Source: an uncultured Collinsella sp.
GTDB taxonomy: Bacteria; Actinomycetota; Coriobacteriia; Coriobacteriales; Coriobacteriaceae
Direction: 5' to 3'
DNA: 43,904 nucleotides
Assembly: GCA_959605475.1 (NCBI GenBank)
Contig: CAUHFS010000014.1
Span: forward strand, 1-43,904
The position numbers and the translations under genes are program-made. The notes beneath the pieces are model-generated. The model made no database searches, was not told where the DNA came from, and saw only the letters and a program-made list of their open reading frames with translations. This document shows positions 25,441-33,900 of the stretch, in pieces (position 1 is the stretch's first letter; each line of letters starts with the position of its first letter).

Positions 25441-26352
25441 CTATTTGTTTTCGCAGGCTTGCGCGGGCTGCGCGGGTTTGTCGCCCGTCACACCCAGCCC
25501 ATAGCGAAAGCTAATGGCATCGACGGGGCATGCGCCCACGCATTTGCCGCAACGAATGCACTCGGCATGGTTGGGCGTACGCGTAACGTCCACGTCCATC
25601 TGGCACACTTTGGCGCACTTACCGCACGAGACGCATTTGCACTGGTCAACCTGGATCCCCAGCAACGACACCTTGTTCATGAGTGCATAAAATGCGCCGA
25701 GGGGGCAAATCCATTTACAGAAGGGGCGGTAGAACAGCACGCTCAGCACCGCAACCACAATGAGGATCGCGAGCTTCCAGGTAAAGAGCTTTCCCAGCGC
25801 AGAGCGGATTCCCATGTTCATGATGGACAGCGGAATCGCGCCCTCGAGCACACCCTGCGGGCAGATGTACTTGCAAAAGAACGGGTCGCCCATACCCACA
25901 TCGTTAACCACCAAGACGGGCAGCAGCACCACGGCAAACAGTAGCACGGCATACTTGATGTACGTGAGCGGCTTGAGCTTTTTCGTGGAGAGCTTTTTGC
26001 TGGGAATCTTATGCAGAAGCTCTTGCAGCCATCCAAACGGACACAAAAAGCCGCATACAAAACGTCCCAGTAGCACGCCGATCAGAATGAGCGTTCCGGT
26101 GACGTAATACGAAAAGCTGAACTTAGACGATCCCACCACCGACTGAAACGACCCGATGGGGCACGCACCCGAGGCCGCTGGACACGAGTAGCAGTTAAGC
26201 CCCGGCACGCAGACGGCTTTGCCGGCTCCCTGGTAGATACCGCCCTTGGCAAAGTTAGGCAGGTGAATATTGGTCGCAAGCGTCGCCGCCGCCTGAATCA
26301 ATCCACGAAATCTCGCCAAAAGATGCGATGCAGTGTTTTTTCTTTTATCCAA
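25441..26352 (-). CDS. Membrane polyferredoxin (NapH/CcdA-substitute type 4Fe-4S protein)
   Basis: About 303 residues. After the N-terminus comes a cysteine loop (NCYSCPAASGACPIG), then TM segments carrying three CxxxCP motifs (CGFLCPFGW, CKYICPQG, CKWICPLG) as in NapH/YccM/RdxA membrane ferredoxins. Two classical 4Fe-4S clusters follow in a soluble part (CKCVSCGKCAKVC and CIRCGKCVGACPVDA). It should move electrons between the cytoplasm and an extracytoplasmic acceptor. The start is read as the TTG at 26352 with GGAG upstream, overlapping the microprotein gene by 8 bp; a longer frame exists but would overlap that gene entirely. It forms an operon with the CXXC microprotein and TlpA. Confidence 0.85.
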   Translation of the reverse strand: MDKRKNTASHLLARFRGLIQAAATLATNIHLPNFAKGGIYQGAGKAVCVPGLNCYSCPAASGACPIGSFQSVVGSSKFSFSYYVTGTLILIGVLLGRFVCGFLCPFGWLQELLHKIPSKKLSTKKLKPLTYIKYAVLLFAVVLLPVLVVNDVGMGDPFFCKYICPQGVLEGAIPLSIMNMGIRSALGKLFTWKLAILIVVAVLSVLFYRPFCKWICPLGAFYALMNKVSLLGIQVDQCKCVSCGKCAKVCQMDVDVTRTPNHAECIRCGKCVGACPVDAISFRYGLGVTGDKPAQPAQACENK

Positions 26353-26491
26353 TTCCGATACACTCCAAGCACAGCCTGATTGCCTTGGCCAGCACGGCAT
26401 CCGCTTCGCCGCGCATAATTCCAAAGCCAACCATGGCTACCCCAACGATCAGCAAAGCCACCTGCGCCACAGGCTTAATCGCTTTGAACAA
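26345..26491 (-). CDS. CD1871A-type CXXC microprotein (48 residues)
   Basis: A short membrane protein: one hydrophobic helix (VAQVALLIVGVAMVGFGIM) followed by RGEADAVLAKAIRLCLECIG, ending with a CLEC motif (C-x-x-C) near the C-terminus. This matches the small CD1871A family, known as neighbours of 4Fe-4S and thioredoxin-like genes. The start is a TTG at 26491, with AAAGGAG eight bases upstream. It overlaps the polyferredoxin gene by 8 bp, so the two are probably coupled. A redox or metal-handling role at the membrane fits the cysteines and the neighbours (inference). Confidence 0.75.
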   Translation of the reverse strand: MFKAIKPVAQVALLIVGVAMVGFGIMRGEADAVLAKAIRLCLECIGIG

Positions 26492-26580
26492 TCTGACCAC
26501 TCCTTTCGTTTCGCGACCCATTGGACCATACCGACTATAAAATCCGTGTTAAGCGTGAATGACTATGCAAGGAGAACGTT
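26492..26580. promoter_or_regulatory. Divergent promoter region between the redox operon and the two-component system
   Basis: 89 bp separate the two start codons. A -10-like TATAAA (26536-26541) faces the regulator gene, and AAGGAG (26569-26574) is its ribosome site. AAAGGAG on the other strand serves the microprotein. No clear direct-repeat OmpR box could be picked by eye. The arrangement suggests that the regulator acts on the redox operon. Confidence 0.4.
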
Positions 26581-27255
26581 ATGCGCATCTTGGTCATCGA
26601 GGACGAGCGGGCACTGTGCGATGCGATCGCACGCAGCCTGCGCAACTTGGCCTATAGCGTCGACTGCTGCTACGACGGGCAGCAGGCCCTCGATCTGCTC
26701 GATGTCGAGACCTTTGATCTTGTCGTGCTCGACCTCAATCTCCCCCATGTCGACGGCATGACCGTGCTCAGGCAACTCAGGACAACTGATTGTGAGACCA
26801 AGGTGCTTGTGCTCTCGGCACGTGGCGAGGTCTCCGACAAGGTAGCGGGGCTCGATGCGGGCGCCAACGACTACCTCACCAAGCCGTTCCATCTTGACGA
26901 GCTGGCGGCACGTATACGCAGCCTCACGCTCAGGCGCTTTACGCAAAGCGACGTTGTCCTGACCTGTGGATCGCTGAGCTTTGACACCAAAGCGCGCCTC
27001 GCCTCCGTGGGCGGCGAGACCCTATCCCTCACGCGCAAGGAGACCGGCATCTTGGAATACCTGATGCTTAACCAGGGGCGGCCGGTGAGCCAGGAAGAGC
27101 TTATCGAGCATGTATGGGACAGCAGCGTCAACAGCTTTAGCAACGCGACCCGCGTGCACATCTCGTCGCTGCGCAAAAAGCTGCGCGGCGCGTTGGGGCA
27201 CGACCCCATCCGCAACCGAATCGGCGAAGGCTACGTTATGGAGGACGGCAAATGA
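26581..27255 (+). CDS. OmpR-family response regulator
   Basis: 224 residues. The receiver domain runs 1-115 with acidic pair E7/D8, phospho-acceptor D51 in LVVLDLNLPHVDG, and the KPF motif (LTKPFHLDELAARI). Residues 125-222 are a winged-helix Trans_reg_C domain (LSLTRKETGILEYLMLNQGR, TRVHISSLRKKLRG, GEGYVME). It is coupled by a 4-bp overlap to the kinase that follows. Given the divergent gene order, the TlpA/polyferredoxin operon is the likely target. Confidence 0.93.
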   Translation: MRILVIEDERALCDAIARSLRNLAYSVDCCYDGQQALDLLDVETFDLVVLDLNLPHVDGMTVLRQLRTTDCETKVLVLSARGEVSDKVAGLDAGANDYLTKPFHLDELAARIRSLTLRRFTQSDVVLTCGSLSFDTKARLASVGGETLSLTRKETGILEYLMLNQGRPVSQEELIEHVWDSSVNSFSNATRVHISSLRKKLRGALGHDPIRNRIGEGYVMEDGK

Positions 27256-28400
27256 AGCGGCTGTCTCTGCAGTGGCGCATCACGCTGATGACGGCACTGC
27301 TGATATGTTCAACCTGCGTACTTATGAATTGCCTGGTTGGCTACTCCGGCATGCGCTACATGGACTCGATCGGCAATGAACTATCGGCGCACAGCAAGGT
27401 GGAGGCGGCCTCGCCCAGCTCATTTGACCCGACAAACAAAGAGCTCGACGACGCGCTGACCATCGTCGTGAACGACGCCCAAGAATCGTTTGGCGCGACG
27501 AGCTGGTATATAACTGCGGCGGTGACGCTGCTCGGCGGCGTGCTGGCCTACTTTGTAAGCGGACATGCGCTGCGGCCGTTGCGCTTCTTTGCGACGCAAG
27601 TCGAGAGCGTGCGGCCCGACAACCTCGCCGACACAAAAATCAGCGAGGACGTGCCCTCTGAACTCAGGCGCTGCAGCGCGTCGTTTAACGACATGATTGC
27701 CCGCCTTGACGAGGGATTTTCCGCACAAAGACAGTTTACGGGCAATGCGGCGCACGAGCTGCGCACGCCGCTTGCGCTCATGCAGGCCCAGGTTGAGCTG
27801 TTTTGCGCCGAGCACCCCGACGTCGACGCCGATACAGCGAGCCTGCTCGGGCTGCTGCAGGAGCAGACCGAGCGAATGACGCACATGACAAAGACCCTGC
27901 TCGAGATGAGCGAGCTGCGCAGTGTCCCTTGCAACGATGCGATTGACCTTGCGCCGATGATCGAAGAAGTACTCACGGACCTGGCGCCCCTTGCCGAGCA
28001 AAAAGACATCACGCTTACAAGTGAGGGCGACGCGCAAACGATCGGCAGCGATACGCTAATCTATCGGCTGCTGTTCAACTTGGCCGAAAACGCCATACGT
28101 TACAGCGCGCCCAACTCGACCGTGCAAATCAACGCCTGCGCCGAAGGCGACCACGTGCTGCTACGCGTGCGCGACCAGGGGCCGGGCATTCCCGAGCAAT
28201 ACCAGACGAGCATCTTTCAGCCCTTCTTTCGTGTCGACAAATCGCGCAGCAGGGCATACGGCGGCGTGGGGCTGGGGCTTGCGCTGGTCTGGGAGATCGC
28301 CGCGCTCCACGGCGGCTCCATCGAGGTCGAAAAGAGCTCGGAGCGCGGAACGACCATGCTCGTAACTCTTCCCACTCGCGCACTCGGCTCATTAAAATAA
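27252..28400 (+). CDS. Sensor histidine kinase, partner of the OmpR-type regulator
   Basis: 382 residues. TM1 is about 9-33 and TM2 about 84-103, with a short extracytoplasmic loop of about 50 residues that carries no obvious ligand domain. Then HAMP-like (ALRPLRFFATQVESV), HisKA with H168 in NAAHELRTPLALMQ, and HATPase_c with NLAENAIRYS, DQGPGIPEQ and AYGGVGLGLALVWEIAALHG. It would phosphorylate the OmpR-type regulator. The short loop suggests sensing within or near the membrane, and the neighbours suggest a thiol or redox state (inference). Confidence 0.92.
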   Translation: MKRLSLQWRITLMTALLICSTCVLMNCLVGYSGMRYMDSIGNELSAHSKVEAASPSSFDPTNKELDDALTIVVNDAQESFGATSWYITAAVTLLGGVLAYFVSGHALRPLRFFATQVESVRPDNLADTKISEDVPSELRRCSASFNDMIARLDEGFSAQRQFTGNAAHELRTPLALMQAQVELFCAEHPDVDADTASLLGLLQEQTERMTHMTKTLLEMSELRSVPCNDAIDLAPMIEEVLTDLAPLAEQKDITLTSEGDAQTIGSDTLIYRLLFNLAENAIRYSAPNSTVQINACAEGDHVLLRVRDQGPGIPEQYQTSIFQPFFRVDKSRSRAYGGVGLGLALVWEIAALHGGSIEVEKSSERGTTMLVTLPTRALGSLK

Positions 28401-28405
28401 CGAAC

Positions 28406-28483
28406 GGGATGGCACGCCGCGTGGCGTACCATCCCTCACATAATATCGAGGATGTGACAAAGGGACTGTCCCTTTGTCACATC
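28406..28483. repeat. Double-hairpin intergenic repeat, copy 2 (terminator position)
   Basis: The first stem is GGGATGG-CACGCC around GCGT (28406-28435). The second is a perfect 15-bp stem GATGTGACAAAGGGA (28451-28465) facing TCCCTTTGTCACATC (28469-28483). It sits between the convergent kinase and GMP synthase genes and probably terminates both. Confidence 0.8.
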
Positions 28484-28516
28484 TGCTAGTTCTCGTCGCC
28501 TACCAGCTGAGTTAGC

Positions 28517-29497
28517 TTACTCCCACTCGACCGTGCCAACGGGCTTCGGCGTGAGGTCGTAGCAAACGCGGCAAATACCGGGGACCTCGGCGGTCACGCG
28601 AGCGGTAATGCGCTTGAGCAGCGCCCAATCGAGCTCGGGCACCTCGGCGGTCATGACGTCAACGGTGTTGATGCAGCGAATAATGCAGGGCCAGTCGTAG
28701 GCGCGCTTGCCCTCGCGCACACCGGTAGCGCGGAAATCGGGCACTACGGCAAAGTACTGCCAGATGGTCAGGCCGGCCTTGTCGATCTCTTCGCGCACGA
28801 TGGCATCGGCCTCGCGCAGCGCCTCGAGACGGTCGCGGGTGATGGCGCCAAGGCAGCGGACGCCCAGGCCAGGACCGGGGAACGGCTGACGCTCAACCAT
28901 GTTCTCGGGCAGGCCGAGCTCGCGGCCCACGACGCGCACCTCGTCCTTATACAGCAGCTTAACGGGCTCGCAGAGCTCAAACTGCAGGTCCTCGGGCAGG
29001 CCGCCAACGTTGTGGTGAGCCTTCACGCCGTCCTGCGACTCCAGAATGTCGGGGTAGATGGTGCCCTGGGCGAGGAAACTGACCTCGTCACCGACCTTGC
29101 GGGCCTCCTCCTCGAACACGCGAATGAACTCGGCGCCGATAATCTTACGCTTGGCCTCGGGCTCCTCGACGTCCACGAGCTTATCCAGGAAGCGATCAGT
29201 CGCGTCAACATAGACCAGGTTGGCGTCCATCTGGTTCTTGAACACGTCGACGACCTGCTCGCTCTCGCCCTTGCGCATGAGACCATGGTTCACATGCACG
29301 CAGATGAGCTGCTTGCCGATGGCCTTGATCAGGAGCGCCGCGACAACAGAGCTGTCAACGCCGCCAGAAAGGGCCAGCAGGACCTTCTTGTCACCGATCT
29401 GCTCGCGGATTGCGGTGACCTGCTCGTCGATGAACGCCTGAGCAAGTTCGGGAGTGGTGATACGCACCACATCGTCGGGACGCTTGTTGGGATCCAT
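28517..29497 (-). CDS. guaA: GMP synthase, ATP-pyrophosphatase and dimerisation subunit only
   Basis: 326 residues. It converts XMP to GMP using ATP and ammonia. Seen: the PP-loop LALSGGVDSSVVAALL (44-49), VHVNHGLMRKGESEQV, FLAQGTIYPDILES, the signature RQPFPGPGLGVRCLG and the C-terminal CRVCYDLTPKPVGTVEWE. The usual bacterial GuaA has about 510-525 residues with an N-terminal glutamine amidotransferase; that domain is absent here and no amidotransferase gene is adjacent. This is the two-subunit type best known from archaea, so a separate GATase should exist elsewhere or ammonia is used. The ATG at 29497 follows AAAAGGAG. Confidence 0.93.
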   Translation of the reverse strand: MDPNKRPDDVVRITTPELAQAFIDEQVTAIREQIGDKKVLLALSGGVDSSVVAALLIKAIGKQLICVHVNHGLMRKGESEQVVDVFKNQMDANLVYVDATDRFLDKLVDVEEPEAKRKIIGAEFIRVFEEEARKVGDEVSFLAQGTIYPDILESQDGVKAHHNVGGLPEDLQFELCEPVKLLYKDEVRVVGRELGLPENMVERQPFPGPGLGVRCLGAITRDRLEALREADAIVREEIDKAGLTIWQYFAVVPDFRATGVREGKRAYDWPCIIRCINTVDVMTAEVPELDWALLKRITARVTAEVPGICRVCYDLTPKPVGTVEWE

Positions 29498-29631
29498 GCA
29501 GGGCTCCTTTTCGGGTCGATGGAACGCGCCGCGCATATGCAAACGCGCTGTCATATGACCTCATTATATGCAGAGCGAGGTTCGTTTCCCATCGCTGCGA
29601 CGGAGCTTTTTGCAGGGGCGGCAGTTTTTCC

Positions 29632-29727
29632 TTATGCCAAGGTTAGCTCTACCTCGACAACGACCTTAAGAGCATCGCCAATAGACTCTTCCATTATTCG
29701 TTCGGCATAATCGTAGGCGATAACCAC
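29632..29727 (-). CDS. Possible 31-residue small ORF
   Basis: In the 296-bp gap upstream of the GMP synthase gene, the minus strand reads MVIAYDYAERIMEESIGDAL and ends KVVVEVELTLA, from a GTG at 29727. The composition looks protein-like and the frame runs a few codons further up to a TAG. The ribosome site is weak (CTGGAATTT). It could be a microprotein or the tail of a lost gene. The rest of the gap shows nothing else. Confidence 0.25.
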   Translation of the reverse strand: MVIAYDYAERIMEESIGDALKVVVEVELTLA

Positions 29728-29793
29728 AAATTCCAGTCCCGAGCAACAGGGGTACAATGGCTGCTAATGTTGCCAGCTGTTGGGAGATGGAAG

Positions 29794-30798
29794 ATGGACT
29801 GCGATGGCTACCCGCGCATTCCCATGCCGTTGATGTGCACTGCCTTTGTGCCGGGACAGATTGACGCTGCGGTTGCAGGCATTTCCGACCCCGATTCACG
29901 CACCATCGCCACGGCGGAAGCGCTGTACTTTCGCGGACAGGCCACACTCGCCGCCGAGACAGCACGCCCCTATCTTGACGCCACCGACCCCGCACTGCGC
30001 TATTCCGCATGCCTTATCTGCGGATATGCCAGTCTGTCGCTCAACCGTATCGCCGATGCCCGTCGTTGCCTTGCGGGCATCCTCGATACGCCAACTGACG
30101 AGGAATCGTCTGCCGTCCACGCCACGCATATCCTGTTCGCCTCCGCCGCGAGCGTCCTGTTGCACTTGCCTTCCCCGTATTCTGCCGAAGAGTTTTATCC
30201 GCTTGCGGCACATCTGCCCGAAGGCCTGCGCCTGTTCGCCAGCTACGTGATGGCGCATGCCCTGTACCTGCGCGGCGAATATGGCCGCAGTCTAGGCATG
30301 GCGGAAAACGCCCTGATCATGAAACAGGGAAGTTATCCCATCTCGGAGCTGTTCCTGCACCTGTCGGCTTCCATGGCCTGCATGAGTCTCAAAGACGTCG
30401 ACGCCGCAAAGGCACACTTCGGAGCCGCTTGGGACATTGCGCGTCCCGACGGCCTTATCGAGCTCATTGGCGAGCACCACGGCCTTTTGCAGGGGCTTAT
30501 CGAGGCATGCTTAAAATCGCAATACCCCGACGATTTCGCTCGCATCATCGAGATCACGTATCGATTCAGCTACGGCTGGCGGCGCATCCACAACCCCGAT
30601 TCGGGCGAGGACGTGGCCGACGATCTAACGACCACGGAGTTCACCATGGCCATGCTCGCCTGCCGTGGGTGGACCAACGCCGAAATCGCACGCCATATGG
30701 GCGTGTCGCCGGGCACCGTTAAAAACCGCCTATCCGGCGTATACGCAAAGCTTGGCATCGGCACACGCGCCGAGCTGGTCGCGCATATGTTGCGTTAG
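29794..30798 (+). CDS. LuxR-type transcriptional regulator
   Basis: 334 residues. The last 55 residues are a LuxR/GerE helix-turn-helix (LTTTEFTMAMLACRGWTNAE, IARHMGVSPGTVKNRLSGVY, AKLGIGTRAELV). The first 270 residues are helical with TPR-like pairs (ALYFRGQATLAAETARPYL, RYSACLICGYASLSLNRIAD, ALYLRGEYGRSLGMAENAL), probably a protein or ligand interaction surface. No ATPase motif or receiver is seen. The ATG at 29794 is preferred because GGGAG lies seven bases upstream. It ends 155 bp before the giant surface protein gene on the same strand, which is its most likely target. Confidence 0.85.
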   Translation: MDCDGYPRIPMPLMCTAFVPGQIDAAVAGISDPDSRTIATAEALYFRGQATLAAETARPYLDATDPALRYSACLICGYASLSLNRIADARRCLAGILDTPTDEESSAVHATHILFASAASVLLHLPSPYSAEEFYPLAAHLPEGLRLFASYVMAHALYLRGEYGRSLGMAENALIMKQGSYPISELFLHLSASMACMSLKDVDAAKAHFGAAWDIARPDGLIELIGEHHGLLQGLIEACLKSQYPDDFARIIEITYRFSYGWRRIHNPDSGEDVADDLTTTEFTMAMLACRGWTNAEIARHMGVSPGTVKNRLSGVYAKLGIGTRAELVAHMLR

Positions 30799-30953
30799 CG
30801 ACCGGGCTGGCAAGCGCATCGAACGCGTTCCGGAACCCGGCGCTTCGCTCGATCAATTTGGACATTTTGGCCATCGAACGGCACTACCGCCACGAAGCGC
30901 CTTCTCGCAAAATTGGATTATTTCCACCGATATTTGCGGGATGGGAGTCCAAG

Positions 30954-33900
30954 ATGCTTGATCGCCGTTCGTTACTTGTTGCCGGAGCGTCCTCGCTAGC
31001 GAGCATTATGTTGCCTCGCATGCCGGGAAGCGAAAATGCCTTCCTGCTGCCGTTCGCGCCCACCGCGGCCTATGCCGACGAAGAAGATCCCTTCAAGGTG
31101 CTCGTTCTCTCGCGCACCATGTTTGGTGTGGTCGTGGTCGACGTCGCCAACAAGAATACGCCCATCACGGGTGCCCAGGTCACGCTCGCATCGCGCTATG
31201 CCGCAGGCAAGCAGCTCACCGCCACGACCGATGACGAAGGCACGGCCATCTTTGAGGTCGCGCCGCTTTCGGAAGGCTACGTGGACGAGGCAACGCTTCT
31301 CGACGCGTACGACTTTAACGGCGGCATCTCCATTAGCATGGCAGGCTACCGCGATGTCGAGATTCCCCTTGCGCGTATCCAGGGCGGCACCGCTATTACC
31401 GCACCCACACGTCCGCTCTCCGATGGCGAGCCGTACTTTCGACAGCTCACGTTCGACGAATGGGACATCCAGTACGCCGACGCCACGTTTATGGCAATGC
31501 CAGCGGACGAAGCAGCAAACGACCAGCCCGACACGCACGCTTTTACCGTGCAGGCTCATCTGCCGCAGGGCGGGCAGGCAACGTTGCATATCAATAAAGT
31601 GATGCCCGCTGCGGGCAGCTCAACCGAAACCGTCACGCAGATCGGCCAGATCAAGGCCAGCGCATCGGGCGCGGATAATCTGGCGACGTTCACGCTTGAA
31701 GACACGTTCCTCGATGCAGCTTCGGGCCTTCTGGAGGAAGGGGGCAAGCTGCGCTTTATGCTCGACTACCAGGGCAAAACCTACACGCTCTCATCCCCTA
31801 TGGCCGTTGTCACCGCGCCGGCCGCAAAGGCGGAATCGGGCTCGACCACTATCGTCCCCACCACCATGGACCAAGAGGTCACTCCGTTTGATTTCCCAGC
31901 GGCGTTTCCCGGCATCGGCGGCAACAAGTTCACCTGCTGGATGCCCTCGTTCCCCATTTTGTTCGATTTCTCTTTTGCCGGGTACGTGCTGTTTGGCGGA
32001 GGATACAAACCGGTCGGCTACATGAACGATTCGGGCAACCCTGATCCGGAATACTGGAAGAAATCGCCGCGTGAATCGGGCGCCAAGCAGGCAAACCGCT
32101 ACCTCGACGAGATGGAGGGGAAGTGGAATCAGTACAAGAGGATGAGTGCCGGTTCGGGCACCGATCCAAGAAACACCAAGCTCCTTCGCCACCATTGCAC
32201 GCCGCTGTTCACGATGGATATCGCCACACAACTGTACGGCTCGCTCGCCTACGATTGGGTGGGCAAAACCTGGGGTAACAACAACGACCCCGCATACGGC
32301 AATATTAAGGCCCTCTTCCAGGTAAGAACCGACCTCAATTGGACCGAGCAGTTTACGCTAGGACCGGTGCCATTTTTCCTAAACGTCAACCCCTGGGTGC
32401 TGGCAAAACTGGCGCTCGCCGTGGGTGCCCACACGCACGGCAGCGGCGCGGCGTTTTTTAAAAACATTTCGCTCGACTATTCAAACACGTCGGGCTCGTT
32501 CACCATCCAGATCGGGCTTGCCGTCACCTTTGGCGCCGGCGTTGCAGGCGTCGCTTCGTCTGCCGTGCGCGGCGCCGCATCCCTCACGCTGTTCATTGGG
32601 TACGAGAAGGCAGATGGACACCAGCTTCCGCGACTGCGCGTAGGTGCAGACGTCGATGTCGATGTGATACTCCAATTCGTAATGTTCAAGTGGACCACCA
32701 AGGCTTGGTCGGGGTCGTGGCCCACGCTCATCGATTCGTGGAATATGTCGGTGAACAATGGCGACCAGTATGTGCTCCAGCGCTCTGAGCTCGCATTGGG
32801 TGGAGATACGCCTTATACGCTGGATGCCTGCTTCGGCTCGGCCGGCAACATTGAGGCGGGCGGCGTGCCGCAATTTATCGCATCGGCCACCATCGTCACC
32901 AACGCCGAGCTGCTCGCACGCGCCGAGGTTGCAGCCACCGCTAGAAACGTCGCGCCTACCGTGCGCGATTGGGACCGGGCGGTCACGCGCATTGAGCTCG
33001 AGGCAGATTCAGAAAGCGACGACACGGGACAGATCGAGCATTTCGTCCATGCACTGGTAGAGAACGACGAAAACGCCGCGCCGATGTATGAGTACGCCTA
33101 CATCGGTCAGGCAACGAACGCCGTTGCGGACCCCAACGCCAATTCTGCCGGCGTGTCAGAGGACGAGCGTGGCGGCATAAAACCCTCGAGCGACAACGTG
33201 CTGTTTGCTGGCGTGCTCAGCGAAGCTCACATGAAGCTGGCAATGATTGCCGGCGTAGAATGCCTGTTCCGTATCGCCTCGGTGCGCTACGGCGACAATG
33301 GCCGCTCGCGCCTGGTGGTGCACACAAAGGCAAACGGCACGTGGTCCGCTCCCACGCCCGTGGACTTCCCCCTTGGGTTTGGCGAGGGCGACGTGGGGCG
33401 CGACGGCATATTCGATTACGACTTCGACGTGGTGGAATATACAGACGGGAGGGAAAACCAGGACGCCTACGTGCTGCTGGTCTCGGGCGAGCGCCCCGCC
33501 GGCGACAACACCCTTTTCGATACGGCGAGCACATCCGGCATACTGTCCGTTGTGCGCCTGCACATAAGCAACGACGGAGTTCGCGTGATATCGCACACGT
33601 CGTGGCGCAGCATCTCGCGCGGCCGCCTTCAGGAGGATGGCTACCATTGCCTGCAGTGCCCGCGCATCACGGTAGGCAAGACGCTGGTCGACGGACGCCT
33701 GTCGGGTGCCTACCTCCACCGCCGCGGAACCACCGCAGAAAAGGCGCTCGGCAGCGAGGCCGAGGTTGCGCTGGAATGCTTTACCCTGTGGTCGGACGTT
33801 TCGGGCGACAGCCTGACGTTCCGCCAAGTTCTCCGCTTTCCGCAAGCACCGTCGAGTATCGAGCTGGGCGAACCCGAGAATATCAACGGCAAAATGGTAG

